64,000 nt of DNA. Source: JACVRW01 sp963728155. Its GTDB lineage: Bacteria > Actinomycetota > Thermoleophilia > Solirubrobacterales > Thermoleophilaceae. A program made the translations under genes and the position numbers. Of the stretch, positions 33,743 through 42,587 are shown one piece after another (position 1 is the stretch's first letter; every line of letters starts with the position of its first letter). The notes below the pieces were generated by a model that was not told the origin of the DNA, made no database searches, and was given only the letters and a program-made list of their open reading frames with translations. Location of the stretch: contig CAVSJF010000006.1 of NCBI GenBank assembly GCA_963728155.1, positions 806,001-870,000 of the forward strand. The letters run 5' to 3'.

Positions 33743-35866
33743 GTGCAGGCCGAGCCTGAGTTCATCGTCGGCATCGATACCGGCGGTACCTTCACCGACT
33801 GTGTGGTGATCGAGGGATCGAGCGGCCAGGTGCTGACCAGCAAGGCGCTGTCGACCCCGGAGGACTTCGCGGTCGGCCTCTTCGAGAGCCTCGACCGGGC
33901 GGCCGGCGAGGTCGGGCTCTCGGCCGGCGAGCTGCTGCGGCACACGAGCCAGATGGTGGTCGGCACGACGGTGGGCACCAACTCGTTCCTCGAGCGAAAG
34001 GGCGCCACCACCGGGATGCTGACCACCCGCGGCTTCAGGGACACGCTGTCGATCATGCGAGGGATCGGGCGCGTGATCGGTCGCCCGCCGGAGGAGGCGC
34101 TGCTGCTGGAGACGACCGACAAGCCGGAGCCGCTCGTGCCCAAGCGGCTCATCCGCGAGATCGACGAGCGGGTCGACTCGGAGGGCGAGGTGCTCGTGGC
34201 GCCGGAGCGCGCGACGGTGATGGCGGACGTGGGCGAGCTGATCGCCGCGGGCGTCGACGCGATCTCGGTCTGCTTTCTCTGGGCGTTCAAGGAGCCCGCC
34301 AACGAGGCCGCGGTCCGCGACTGGATCCGCGAGGAGCACCCCGACGTCTACGTGTCCTGCTCGCACGAGGTCGCCCCGAAGATCGGCGAGTTCGAGCGGT
34401 TCGCCGGCACCACGATCAACGCCTACGTGGGGCCAAAGACCAAGCGCTACCTCGAGCACATCGCCGGTGCGCTGCGCGACAAGGGCTATGACCAGAAGCT
34501 GCTGGTGATGGGCTGTGACGGCGGCGTCCGCAGCGCCCGGGTGGCGGCCGAGGAGGCGATCATCACCCTCAACTCGGGTCCCGCCGGCGGCGTGACCGGC
34601 TCGGCGGCGCTCGCCGCGCATCTGGGGATGGACAACGTCGTTACGGCCGACGTCGGCGGCACGAGCTTCGACGTGGGGCTGATCAAGGACGGCCATATCC
34701 AGAGCGGCGACAAGACGGTGCTCGGCCAGTACGAGTTCTTCATCCCCGCGATCGACGTCCAGGTGATCGGCGCCGGCGGGGGCTCAATCGCCTGGATCGA
34801 CGAGCGCCGCGGCACGCTGAGCGTGGGGCCCGAGAGCGCGGGCGCGGATCCCGGGCCCGTTTGCTACGGGCGCGGGGGAGCCAGGCCGACGCTGACCGAT
34901 GCCGCGCTCTGCCTGGGCTACCTCTCCGAGCAGTCGTTCCTGGGAAAGGGCGGCCGCCTCGACGCGGATGCCGCCCGCGCCGCGCTGGGCGAGCTCGGAG
35001 CGCGGGTCGACCTGTCCTGGGAGGAGACGGCGGCCGGCATCGTACGAATCGCCGAGTCGCACATGTCGGACCTGGCGCGCAGAATGCTTGTGACCGGAGG
35101 CCACGATCCGCGCGACTTCGCGCTGTTCGCCTACGGAGGGGCCGGGCCCGTGCACGCCGCCGGGTTCGCGCGCGACCTCGACCTCGCGTCGATCGTGATC
35201 CCCGCCGGCAACAGCGCGTCGGTGTGGTCGGCCTTCGGGGTCGCCACGAGCGACATCAAGCACGTCTACGAATACGCATCGGTGTTCGCCGAGCCGCTCG
35301 ACGCCGGAGCGATCCGCGACGTCTACGCCGGCCTGGCCCATACCGCGCAGTCGCGCATCGACGAGGAGGCGATCGGCGGCAACGGCACGCGCTTCATCTA
35401 CGAGGCGGGCCTGCGCTACAAGGGGCAGCTCCACGAGGTCTACGTCGGGGTCGCCGACGGTGCGGCGCTCGACGAGGACATGACCAGCCGCGTGGTGGAT
35501 GACTTCGAGGCCGAGTACTCGCGCGTCTACGGCGCGGGCACGGCGTTCGCCGAGGCGGGCATCGAGCTGGTCGACTTCCGCTTGACGACCATAACCCCGG
35601 TGAACCGCCCGCGGCTGAAGCAGGTCGAGCAGGAGGCGCGAACGACGGTCAAGGGTGAGCGCGAGGTGCGCTTTGTCGGACTCGACTCGAGCATCAGGCC
35701 CGCACCGGTCACGGCCCAGGTCTACGACGGCGAGGCCCTCGGTGCCGGGGCCGAGATGGCGGGCCCCGCGATGATCGAGCTGCCCGGCACGACCGTCGGC
35801 GTGCCGCCCGACTACTCCGCGACCCGGCACGAGAGCGGCAGCTACGTGCTTACACGCACGCGATGA
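33743..35866 (+). CDS. Hydantoinase A/oxoprolinase-family subunit (HyuA-2)
   Basis: This 707-residue ATP-binding subunit carries FIVGIDTGGTFTDCVVIEG at residues 7-25, ADVGGTSFDVGLIKDGH and FAYGGAGPVHAAGFARDLD. It is a paralogue of HyuA-1 but clearly diverged. GTG 33743 begins right before the conserved motif; the same frame is closed a little upstream. It is coupled to HyuB-2 by ATGA. The pair probably forms an ATP-dependent carboxylase or a cyclic-amide hydrolase. Confidence 0.87.
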   Translation: MQAEPEFIVGIDTGGTFTDCVVIEGSSGQVLTSKALSTPEDFAVGLFESLDRAAGEVGLSAGELLRHTSQMVVGTTVGTNSFLERKGATTGMLTTRGFRDTLSIMRGIGRVIGRPPEEALLLETTDKPEPLVPKRLIREIDERVDSEGEVLVAPERATVMADVGELIAAGVDAISVCFLWAFKEPANEAAVRDWIREEHPDVYVSCSHEVAPKIGEFERFAGTTINAYVGPKTKRYLEHIAGALRDKGYDQKLLVMGCDGGVRSARVAAEEAIITLNSGPAGGVTGSAALAAHLGMDNVVTADVGGTSFDVGLIKDGHIQSGDKTVLGQYEFFIPAIDVQVIGAGGGSIAWIDERRGTLSVGPESAGADPGPVCYGRGGARPTLTDAALCLGYLSEQSFLGKGGRLDADAARAALGELGARVDLSWEETAAGIVRIAESHMSDLARRMLVTGGHDPRDFALFAYGGAGPVHAAGFARDLDLASIVIPAGNSASVWSAFGVATSDIKHVYEYASVFAEPLDAGAIRDVYAGLAHTAQSRIDEEAIGGNGTRFIYEAGLRYKGQLHEVYVGVADGAALDEDMTSRVVDDFEAEYSRVYGAGTAFAEAGIELVDFRLTTITPVNRPRLKQVEQEARTTVKGEREVRFVGLDSSIRPAPVTAQVYDGEALGAGAEMAGPAMIELPGTTVGVPPDYSATRHESGSYVLTRTR

Positions 35867-38184
35867 CCGCCATCGACGAAGGGGCAACGGCGACGCGATT
35901 CGACGGAGTTCAGGACGCGTACGTCCCCCCCGCGCAGCTGAAAATCCACTCGTCCCTGCGCCTGAGCACCGACGCGGCCGAAGAGAGCCTCGACCCGATC
36001 ACCTACGAGGTCCTGCGCCACAACCTGTGGAGCCTCAACGAGGAGCACGGGATCACCATGCTCCAGGTCTCGGGCTCGCCGATCGCCGCCTACGGCTGCG
36101 ACTTCAACCCCTCGCTCCTCACCGAGGACGGGGAGTTCGTCTACTTCGGGCCCTACCTGCAGTTCTTCTCGGGGATGCAGGACCTGAACGTCAAGTGGAT
36201 CCTCGAGAACCGCAGCGAGAACCCGGGCGTCGAGCCCGACGACATGTTCCTCGCCAACGATCCATGGGTGGGGACCAATCATCAGCTCGACGTGATGCTC
36301 GCCGCCCCCGTGTTTCACGAGGGCGAGCTGTTCTGCTGGGTCACCAACGCGATGCACTTCATCGACCTCGGCGGCTCGGTGCCGGGCGGCTGGAACCCCG
36401 CCGGGCAGAGCGTGTTCGAGGAGCCCACGCCCATGCCGCCGATCAAGATCGTCGAGGGCGGCCGCCTGCGCCGTGACATCGAGGACATGTTCACCCGCCG
36501 CTCGCGCCTTCCTCAGATGGTCGCCCTCGACCTGCGGGCGGTGATCGCCGGCGCGAACGTGGCCAAGCGCCGCGTGCTCGGTCTCGTGGAGCGCTACGGC
36601 GCCGACGTGGTCAAGGCCGTGATGCGGCGGATCATCTCCGACTCGGCGGATACGTTCGCCCAGAGGATGTTGCAGCTGCCCGACGGCGTGTGGCGGGAGC
36701 GCAACTACCTCGAGATGTCCGGCCCCGGGGACCGCAACGTCTACGAGATCGCGCTGACGCTGCGCAAGGAGGGTACCCGGCTGACCTTCGACAACTTCGG
36801 GACCGCCGAGCAGGTCGGCTCGATCAACGTCACGTACGCGGGCTGGCGCGGCGCGATCCTCTCGGTGATCAACGCGTTCCTCACGCCCGACCTGCTCTAC
36901 GCGATCGGCGGCGCGGTGCGCCACATCGACTTTCGCCCTGCTCCGGGGACGATCCTCACGGCGAGCCCGCCAGCGGCTGTCGGCTGCGGCTCTGCCATCG
37001 GCTGCGAGGCGACGTTGTCGCTGGCCAACAACGCCGTGGCGAGGATGATGCACCCCTCGCCCCGGTTGCGCCGGATGTACACCGCCAACGGCGGCGACAC
37101 GGTCTGGCCGATCGTGTCCTACGGCGGCATCGATCAGCGCGGCGACCCGTACCAGAGCATCATTCTCGACTTCTACGCCGCGCCGATCGGCGCCTACCAG
37201 TTCCGCGACGGCATCGACAGCGCCGGGCCCTACTGGATGGCGAAGACGACCGCGCCCAACGTCGAGCACAACGAGCAGACCACTCCGATCCTCTACCTCT
37301 ACCGGCGCGAGATGGAGGACTCTCCCGGCGCGGGCAGGTACATCGGGGGCGCGACGATTGGGGTCTCCTTCACCGTTCACCGGTCCGCCGAGGTGCTCCA
37401 CCAGGTCGCCACCTGCGGGGTCACGCACCCGACGGGGACCGGGCTCTTCGGCGGGCTCCCCGGTCCGCCCAACACCTACCGCTTCAGAACCGGGAACGGG
37501 TCCGTGCGCGACGTCGTCCTGCGCTCCGAGCGCCTCGATCCGGCCGACCCCGACACGCGCGAGCTGAGCCCCAAGGAGTCCAACCTCGTGCAGCGCCCGG
37601 GCGACATCTACGAGGTCTTCTGCGCCGGAGCGGCGGGCTTTGGCGACGCTCTGGAGCGCGAGCCCGACTCCGTCGCGCGCGACGTGGACGAGGGCCGCTA
37701 CACGCCCGGCGTGGCCGAGCGACTGTTCGGCGTCGTGTTCGCGGACGGCGCCGGCGCCGACGCGGACGCGACCGCGGAGCGCAGGGAACAGCTACGGCGC
37801 GAGCGCCTGCGGAATGCGACCCAGGGTCGCGCCTACGAGGGGTCGCCCGTGGAGCAGGTGCTCGGCGCGGTCACCGACACCCTCGACGCCGCGCGCGCGA
37901 CAGACGGTTCCCTGGTGCTCTGCAGCCGGTATTCCGGGCAGCCGCTGAGCCGCATCGAGGACAACTACAAGGAGGCGTGCGCGCGCCTCGCGGTGCCCGT
38001 CCAGGAGGCCGGCCCTCTGGGCGAGGACCCGGCGCAGTTCATCGACGCCACGATCGAGTTTCGCCTCTACCTGTGCCCGGAGACCGGCGGCGTGATCGAG
38101 ACCGAGGTGGCCCGGGCCGAGGACCCCCCTCTGCACGAGCTCGACCTCGACCCGGCCAGCGTCGCCGCCCTGATGCGTCCCTGA
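35863..38184 (+). CDS. Hydantoinase B/oxoprolinase-family subunit (HyuB-2) with AcxC-like C-terminal extension
   Basis: This 773-residue subunit has the family signature ITYEVLRHNLWSLNEEHG, then FLANDPWVGTNHQLDVMLAA and NAMHFIDLGGSVPGG. After about residue 650 an extra domain reads NYKEACARLAVPVQEAGPLG and EFRLYLCPETGGVIETEVAR. This recalls the small gamma subunit of acetone carboxylase, whose typical motif is FYCPGCGTLLEVEV. The length (773) equals that of acetone carboxylase alpha subunits rather than of plain hydantoinase B (about 550-600). That favours a carboxylase role; the substrate ketone or enol is unknown. Confidence 0.86.
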   Translation: MTAIDEGATATRFDGVQDAYVPPAQLKIHSSLRLSTDAAEESLDPITYEVLRHNLWSLNEEHGITMLQVSGSPIAAYGCDFNPSLLTEDGEFVYFGPYLQFFSGMQDLNVKWILENRSENPGVEPDDMFLANDPWVGTNHQLDVMLAAPVFHEGELFCWVTNAMHFIDLGGSVPGGWNPAGQSVFEEPTPMPPIKIVEGGRLRRDIEDMFTRRSRLPQMVALDLRAVIAGANVAKRRVLGLVERYGADVVKAVMRRIISDSADTFAQRMLQLPDGVWRERNYLEMSGPGDRNVYEIALTLRKEGTRLTFDNFGTAEQVGSINVTYAGWRGAILSVINAFLTPDLLYAIGGAVRHIDFRPAPGTILTASPPAAVGCGSAIGCEATLSLANNAVARMMHPSPRLRRMYTANGGDTVWPIVSYGGIDQRGDPYQSIILDFYAAPIGAYQFRDGIDSAGPYWMAKTTAPNVEHNEQTTPILYLYRREMEDSPGAGRYIGGATIGVSFTVHRSAEVLHQVATCGVTHPTGTGLFGGLPGPPNTYRFRTGNGSVRDVVLRSERLDPADPDTRELSPKESNLVQRPGDIYEVFCAGAAGFGDALEREPDSVARDVDEGRYTPGVAERLFGVVFADGAGADADATAERREQLRRERLRNATQGRAYEGSPVEQVLGAVTDTLDAARATDGSLVLCSRYSGQPLSRIEDNYKEACARLAVPVQEAGPLGEDPAQFIDATIEFRLYLCPETGGVIETEVARAEDPPLHELDLDPASVAALMRP

Positions 38185-38208
38185 GCGGCGCCACCGCCCC
38201 GGACGGCC

Positions 38209-39006
38209 TCAGCGAGCGCGCTTCGCCAGGAAGTCGCGCATCGCGCCCAGCGTCTCCGGCGTTCCCAGGGCCATGGCCTGGGCGTGCTGCTCGAGGCGAA
38301 GGGAGTCCTCGAGCGTCAGCGCCTGGCTGCGGTTGATCAGCTCCTTGGTCATCGCCATGGTGGCCGGGATCACCTCGGCGAGCCGGGCCGCCAGGGCGAG
38401 CGCCTCGGCCTCGGCCTCCTCCGCGGTCTCGACCACGCGATTGACCCACCCGAGATCGCGACCCTGCTCGGCGGAGAACTCGTCGCCCAGCATCATCAGC
38501 TCCTTGGCTCGCTGGATTCCCACTGCGCGCGGCAGCAGCCATGCGCTGCCCAGGTCCGGCACGAGGTTGCGGCGCACGAAGACCTGGCAGAAGCGGGCAT
38601 CGCGCGCGGCCACCACCAGATCGCAGGCGAGCACGGTGCTGAACCCGGCGCCGTAGGCCGCGCCGCTGACCGCCGCCACAACCGGCAGGTGGCTGTCGCG
38701 TAGCCGGACGATCAGCGCCTGGAGGCGGCGCATCACGTCGATGCGCGGCCAGGGCTCGCCGTCGGCCACGCGCTCGCCCACGTCGGCGAGGTCGCCCCCG
38801 GCGGAGAATGCGCGCCCGGCGCCGGACAGGACCACCGCGCGCACTTCGGCGTCCGCCTCGAGCTCGTCCAGGACACCCTCGAAGTCGGCCACGAGCTGCA
38901 CGCCCAGGGCGTTGAGGCGGTCCTGGCGGTCGAAGCTGACGAGCGCGACGGCGCCGCTTCGCTCCCAGCGAGCGAAGCTCGTGGTGTGGGTCTCAGGTGT
39001 GGCCAT
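38209..39006 (-). CDS. Enoyl-CoA isomerase/hydratase family protein (PaaG-like active site)
   Basis: This 265-residue crotonase has oxyanion-hole segments FSAGGDLADVG and GAAYGAGFSTVLACDL. The position of the first hydratase Glu is occupied by Ser/Thr (GFST). The second region reads RRNLVPDLGSAWLLPRAVG, with an Asp as in enoyl-CoA isomerases and PaaG-type epoxide isomerases. It is therefore more likely an isomerase than a hydratase. It is the last gene of the carboxylase operon, 13 bases after the carboxyltransferase. Confidence 0.85.
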   Translation of the reverse strand: MATPETHTTSFARWERSGAVALVSFDRQDRLNALGVQLVADFEGVLDELEADAEVRAVVLSGAGRAFSAGGDLADVGERVADGEPWPRIDVMRRLQALIVRLRDSHLPVVAAVSGAAYGAGFSTVLACDLVVAARDARFCQVFVRRNLVPDLGSAWLLPRAVGIQRAKELMMLGDEFSAEQGRDLGWVNRVVETAEEAEAEALALAARLAEVIPATMAMTKELINRSQALTLEDSLRLEQHAQAMALGTPETLGAMRDFLAKRAR

Positions 39007-39018
39007 GGCGCTTTCTCC

Positions 39019-40605
39019 TCACATCCGGAAGACGGGTTTACGACGGGGTCCGAGCGGAGCATTGGCCGCGGCCGAGAGCCCGAGCCCGAGCACGTCCCGC
39101 GTGTCGCGGGGGTCGATCACGCCGTCGTCCCACAGCCGCGCACTGGCGTAATAGGGGTGGCCCTGGTGCTCGTACTGAGCGCGGATCTCGCGCTTGCGCT
39201 CCTCGATCGCCTCGGGGTCGCGCTCGCGGCCGACCATGGTCAGTACGTTGGCCGCCTGCTCTCCCCCCATCACGGAGATGCGGGCGTTCGGCCACATCCA
39301 GAGAAAGCGCGGAAAGTAGGGACGGCCGCACATCCCGTAGTTGCCGGCGCCGAACGACCCGCCCACGATCACGGTCAGCTTGGGCACGCGAGCGACGGAA
39401 ACCGCGGCGATCATCTTCGCGCCGTCCTTCGCGATGCCGCCCGCCTCGGCCTCCTGTCCGACCATGAAGCCCGTGATGTTCTGGAGGAACACCAGCGGTA
39501 TTCCGCGCTGGTCGCACATCTCGATGAAGTGGGCGCCCTTCAGCGCGCTCGAGGAGAAGATCACGCCCTGGTTGGCCAGGATCCCGACCCGGTGCCCGTG
39601 GAGATGCGCGATCCCGCACACGAGCGTCGTGCCGTAGCCCGCCTTGAACTCGTGGAAGCGGCTTCCGTCGACGATGCGGGCGATGATCTCTCGGGGGTCG
39701 TACTGGATGCGGATGTCGGCGGGGACGGCGCCGGTGAGCTCTCCCGGATCGACGGCGGGGGCCTCGGCGGGCTGGGTCTCCCACGGCGTTTCGGGCCTGG
39801 GCGCGAAGGTGCTGACGATCGAGCGCAGCACGGCCAGCGCCTCCTGGTCGTTGCGCGCGAGGTGGTCGGAGACTCCGGACCGCTTGGTGTGCAGCTCGCC
39901 GCCGCCGAGCTCCTCGGCGCTCACCTCCTCGCCCGTGGCCGCCTTCACGAGCGGAGGCCCGCCGAGGAAGATCGTGCCCTGGTTGGCGACGATCACGTTC
40001 TCGTCGCACATCGCCGGCACGTACGCGCCACCGGCCGTGCAGGACCCCAGCACCGCCGCGATCTGCGGGATGCCCTCGGCCGACAGGTTGGCCTGGTTGT
40101 AGAAGCTCTGGCCAAAGCCTCGGACGTCGGGAAAGAGCTCGTCCTGGAGGGGCAGGTATCCCCCGCCGGAGTCGACGAGGTAGACGCAGGGCAGGCGGTT
40201 GTGAAGCGCGATCTCCTGCGCGCGCGTGTGCTTGCGCGCGGTCATCGGGAAGTACGACCCGCCCTTGACCGTGGCGTCGTTGCAGATGACCACGACCTCC
40301 CGGCCCGAGACTCGGCCGATGCCGGTGATGATGCCCGCACCCGGAGCCTGGTCCTCGTACATCCCGTGCGCGGCCAGTGTCGACAGCTCGAGGAATGGGG
40401 AGCCGCGGTCCAACAGCCGGTCGACCCGCTCCCGGGGCAGCAGCTTGCCGCGTGACTCATGCCGCTCTGCCGCGCGCTCCCCGCCGCCGGCGTGGACTCG
40501 CCGGATCTGGACCCGCAGGTCCTCGGCAAGCGCCGCGTGGGCGCCCGCGTTGGCCTCGAACTCCTCGCTTCCCGCGCTCGCGCGGCTTCGCAGGACGACG
40601 CTCAT
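39019..40605 (-). CDS. Acyl-CoA carboxylase, carboxyltransferase (beta) subunit, MCC/GCC-like
   Basis: This 528-residue protein is a biotin-dependent carboxyltransferase of the methylcrotonyl-/geranyl-CoA carboxylase branch. It shows KLLPRERVDRLLDRGSPFLE, PCVYLVDSGGGYLPLQDELF, AVLGSCTAGGAYVPAM, FLGGPPLVKAATGEEVS and the C-terminal NITGFMVGQEAEAGGIAKDG. The ATG overlaps the stop of the biotin carboxylase gene. It carboxylates an alpha,beta-unsaturated branched acyl-CoA at the gamma carbon, as in leucine or acyclic terpene degradation; which one cannot be told. Confidence 0.9.
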   Translation of the reverse strand: MSVVLRSRASAGSEEFEANAGAHAALAEDLRVQIRRVHAGGGERAAERHESRGKLLPRERVDRLLDRGSPFLELSTLAAHGMYEDQAPGAGIITGIGRVSGREVVVICNDATVKGGSYFPMTARKHTRAQEIALHNRLPCVYLVDSGGGYLPLQDELFPDVRGFGQSFYNQANLSAEGIPQIAAVLGSCTAGGAYVPAMCDENVIVANQGTIFLGGPPLVKAATGEEVSAEELGGGELHTKRSGVSDHLARNDQEALAVLRSIVSTFAPRPETPWETQPAEAPAVDPGELTGAVPADIRIQYDPREIIARIVDGSRFHEFKAGYGTTLVCGIAHLHGHRVGILANQGVIFSSSALKGAHFIEMCDQRGIPLVFLQNITGFMVGQEAEAGGIAKDGAKMIAAVSVARVPKLTVIVGGSFGAGNYGMCGRPYFPRFLWMWPNARISVMGGEQAANVLTMVGRERDPEAIEERKREIRAQYEHQGHPYYASARLWDDGVIDPRDTRDVLGLGLSAAANAPLGPRRKPVFRM

Positions 40606-42587
40606 CCGGCCGCCTCCTCCAGCTCGACGAGCGCCTGGCCCTGGTCGACGCCCTCCCCCACCGATACGTGGACGTTGCGCACCGTCGCGTCGCCGGGCGC
40701 CGTGAGCGTCATCTCCATCTTCATCGATTCCATCACCACGAGCACGTCGCCCTCGTGCACCTCGTCACCGCCTGCCACCTTGACGGCCAGGACCGTGCCC
40801 GGCATCGGCGCCTCGAGCGATCCCTCGCCCGCGGCATCGGCACCCTCCACCACCGGTGCGAGCAACCGAAACGCGAACGCGTCGGCTCCTGCCGCCACCA
40901 TCCGCTCCTCACCCACGGCCACGTGGTCCCAGGCCCGCGCCCGGCCGTCGAGCGCCACCATCAGCCGGCCGGGTCCGGCGGCGGACGCCCTCATCCGCCA
41001 CGAGCGATCGCCGACTGTCACCTGCGCGTCGTCGAGGCGCCCGTCGATCGTAACCGTGACGACGTCGCCCGAACCCCGAGGGGCGAGCTCCCACCGCAGC
41101 GGGGCGCGACCGCACATTCGCCACCCGAGCAGGGCGTCCCAGGGGTCGCCTCCCGCGCCGCGACCGTACAACGCCTGCGCCTCAGCGGAGGCCACGGCCG
41201 CCGCCGCCTGCTCGGCCTCCTCCTCCGGTGGCCGCTCGGCCACCGTGCCGCGCTCGATCAGACCCGTATCGAGGTCGCCCGCGCGCACCTGGGCGCTGTT
41301 GAGCAGGCGGGCGAGAAAGCCGGTGTTCGTCGTCACCCCCAGGATCCGCAGGTCGCCCAGCGCGCGCAGCAGCCGCTCCACCGCCTCCTCGCGATCGCGG
41401 CCGTGGGCCACCACCTTGGCGAGTAGCGAGTCGTAGAACGGCGTGACGACGCTGCCGGCGGCGACGCCGCTGTCGACCCTCACGCCCTCGCCTTCCGGCT
41501 CGCGCGCCAGGACGATCGTGCCGGTGGCCGGCAGAAAGCCCTCCTCGGGATCCTCGGCGCACACCCGGGCTTCGATCGCGTGCCCGTTCAGGGCCACGTC
41601 CTCCTGCCGGAGGGCCAGCGGCTCACCCGCGGCGATCCGCAGCTGCTGCTCCACCAGATCGAGCCCGCAGACCAGTTCGGTCACCGGATGCTCGACCTGA
41701 AGACGCGCGTTGACCTCCAAAAAGGCGAAGCGCTCCGGATCGCCCGCGGGCAGGATGAACTCGGCCGTTCCCGCCCCGACGTAGCCGGCCGCCCGGGCAA
41801 TCCGCACCGCGGCGTCGCCCAAGCGCTCGCGCAGAGCGGCCCCGACGACGGGCGACGGGCTTTCTTCTATGACCTTCTGGTGCCGGCGCTGCAGGCTGCA
41901 CTCGCGCTCGCCGAGATGGATAACGGCTCCATGAGCATCGGCCAGCAGCTGCACCTCCACGTGGCGCGCCCGCTCCACGTAGCTCTCGACAAGGAGCGCG
42001 TCGTCGCCGAAGCCGGCCTGCGCCTCCCGGCGCGCGGCCTGCAGCGCGTCCGGCAGTGCGTCGGGTGCTTCCACGATCCGCATGCCGCGCCCGCCCCCGC
42101 CCGCGGCCGCCTTCACCATCAGGGGAAACACCCCGTCGCTGCCGGCGAAGCTCACGATCTCCTCGTCAGTGAGGCCGGGCCGGTAGAGGCCGGGCAGGAC
42201 CGGAACCCCGGCCCCTTCGGCGGCGGCCTTCGCTCTGACCTTGTCGCCGAGCGCCTCCATCGCCTCGGCCGGAGGACCGACGAACGCGATCCCGGCCGAC
42301 TCGCAGGCGCGGGCGAAGGCCGGGTTCTCCGAAAGGAAGCCGTAGCCCGGATGGATGGCCTCGGCGCCCGCGTCGCGGGCGGCGTCGAGCACTCGGTCGA
42401 TCGACAGATAGGACTCGGCCGCGGGAGCCGCGCCCAGCCGAAGGGCCTCGTCGGCCTCCAGCACGTGTGGGGCGCCCGCGTCGGCGTCGGAGTACACCGC
42501 GATCGAGTGAACGCCCAGGCGCCGGAGCGTGGCGATCACGCGAACGGCGATCTCCCCTCGGTTCGCGACCAGTACCGAGCTGAACAT
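40602..42587 (-). CDS. Acyl-CoA carboxylase, biotin carboxylase/BCCP (alpha) subunit
   Basis: This 661-residue subunit has an ATP-grasp biotin carboxylase domain at residues 1-450 (LVANRGEIAVRVI, IHPGYGFLSENPAFA, KAAAGGGGRGMRIVE, FLEVNARLQVEHPVTE). A linker domain follows, and the C-terminal BCCP has the biotinylated lysine at about 623 in VVMESMKMEMT. It forms the holoenzyme with the carboxyltransferase at 39019. Its start overlaps the stop of the upstream ligase by one base, so ligase, carboxylase and isomerase are one operon. Confidence 0.92.
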   Translation of the reverse strand: MFSSVLVANRGEIAVRVIATLRRLGVHSIAVYSDADAGAPHVLEADEALRLGAAPAAESYLSIDRVLDAARDAGAEAIHPGYGFLSENPAFARACESAGIAFVGPPAEAMEALGDKVRAKAAAEGAGVPVLPGLYRPGLTDEEIVSFAGSDGVFPLMVKAAAGGGGRGMRIVEAPDALPDALQAARREAQAGFGDDALLVESYVERARHVEVQLLADAHGAVIHLGERECSLQRRHQKVIEESPSPVVGAALRERLGDAAVRIARAAGYVGAGTAEFILPAGDPERFAFLEVNARLQVEHPVTELVCGLDLVEQQLRIAAGEPLALRQEDVALNGHAIEARVCAEDPEEGFLPATGTIVLAREPEGEGVRVDSGVAAGSVVTPFYDSLLAKVVAHGRDREEAVERLLRALGDLRILGVTTNTGFLARLLNSAQVRAGDLDTGLIERGTVAERPPEEEAEQAAAAVASAEAQALYGRGAGGDPWDALLGWRMCGRAPLRWELAPRGSGDVVTVTIDGRLDDAQVTVGDRSWRMRASAAGPGRLMVALDGRARAWDHVAVGEERMVAAGADAFAFRLLAPVVEGADAAGEGSLEAPMPGTVLAVKVAGGDEVHEGDVLVVMESMKMEMTLTAPGDATVRNVHVSVGEGVDQGQALVELEEAAG

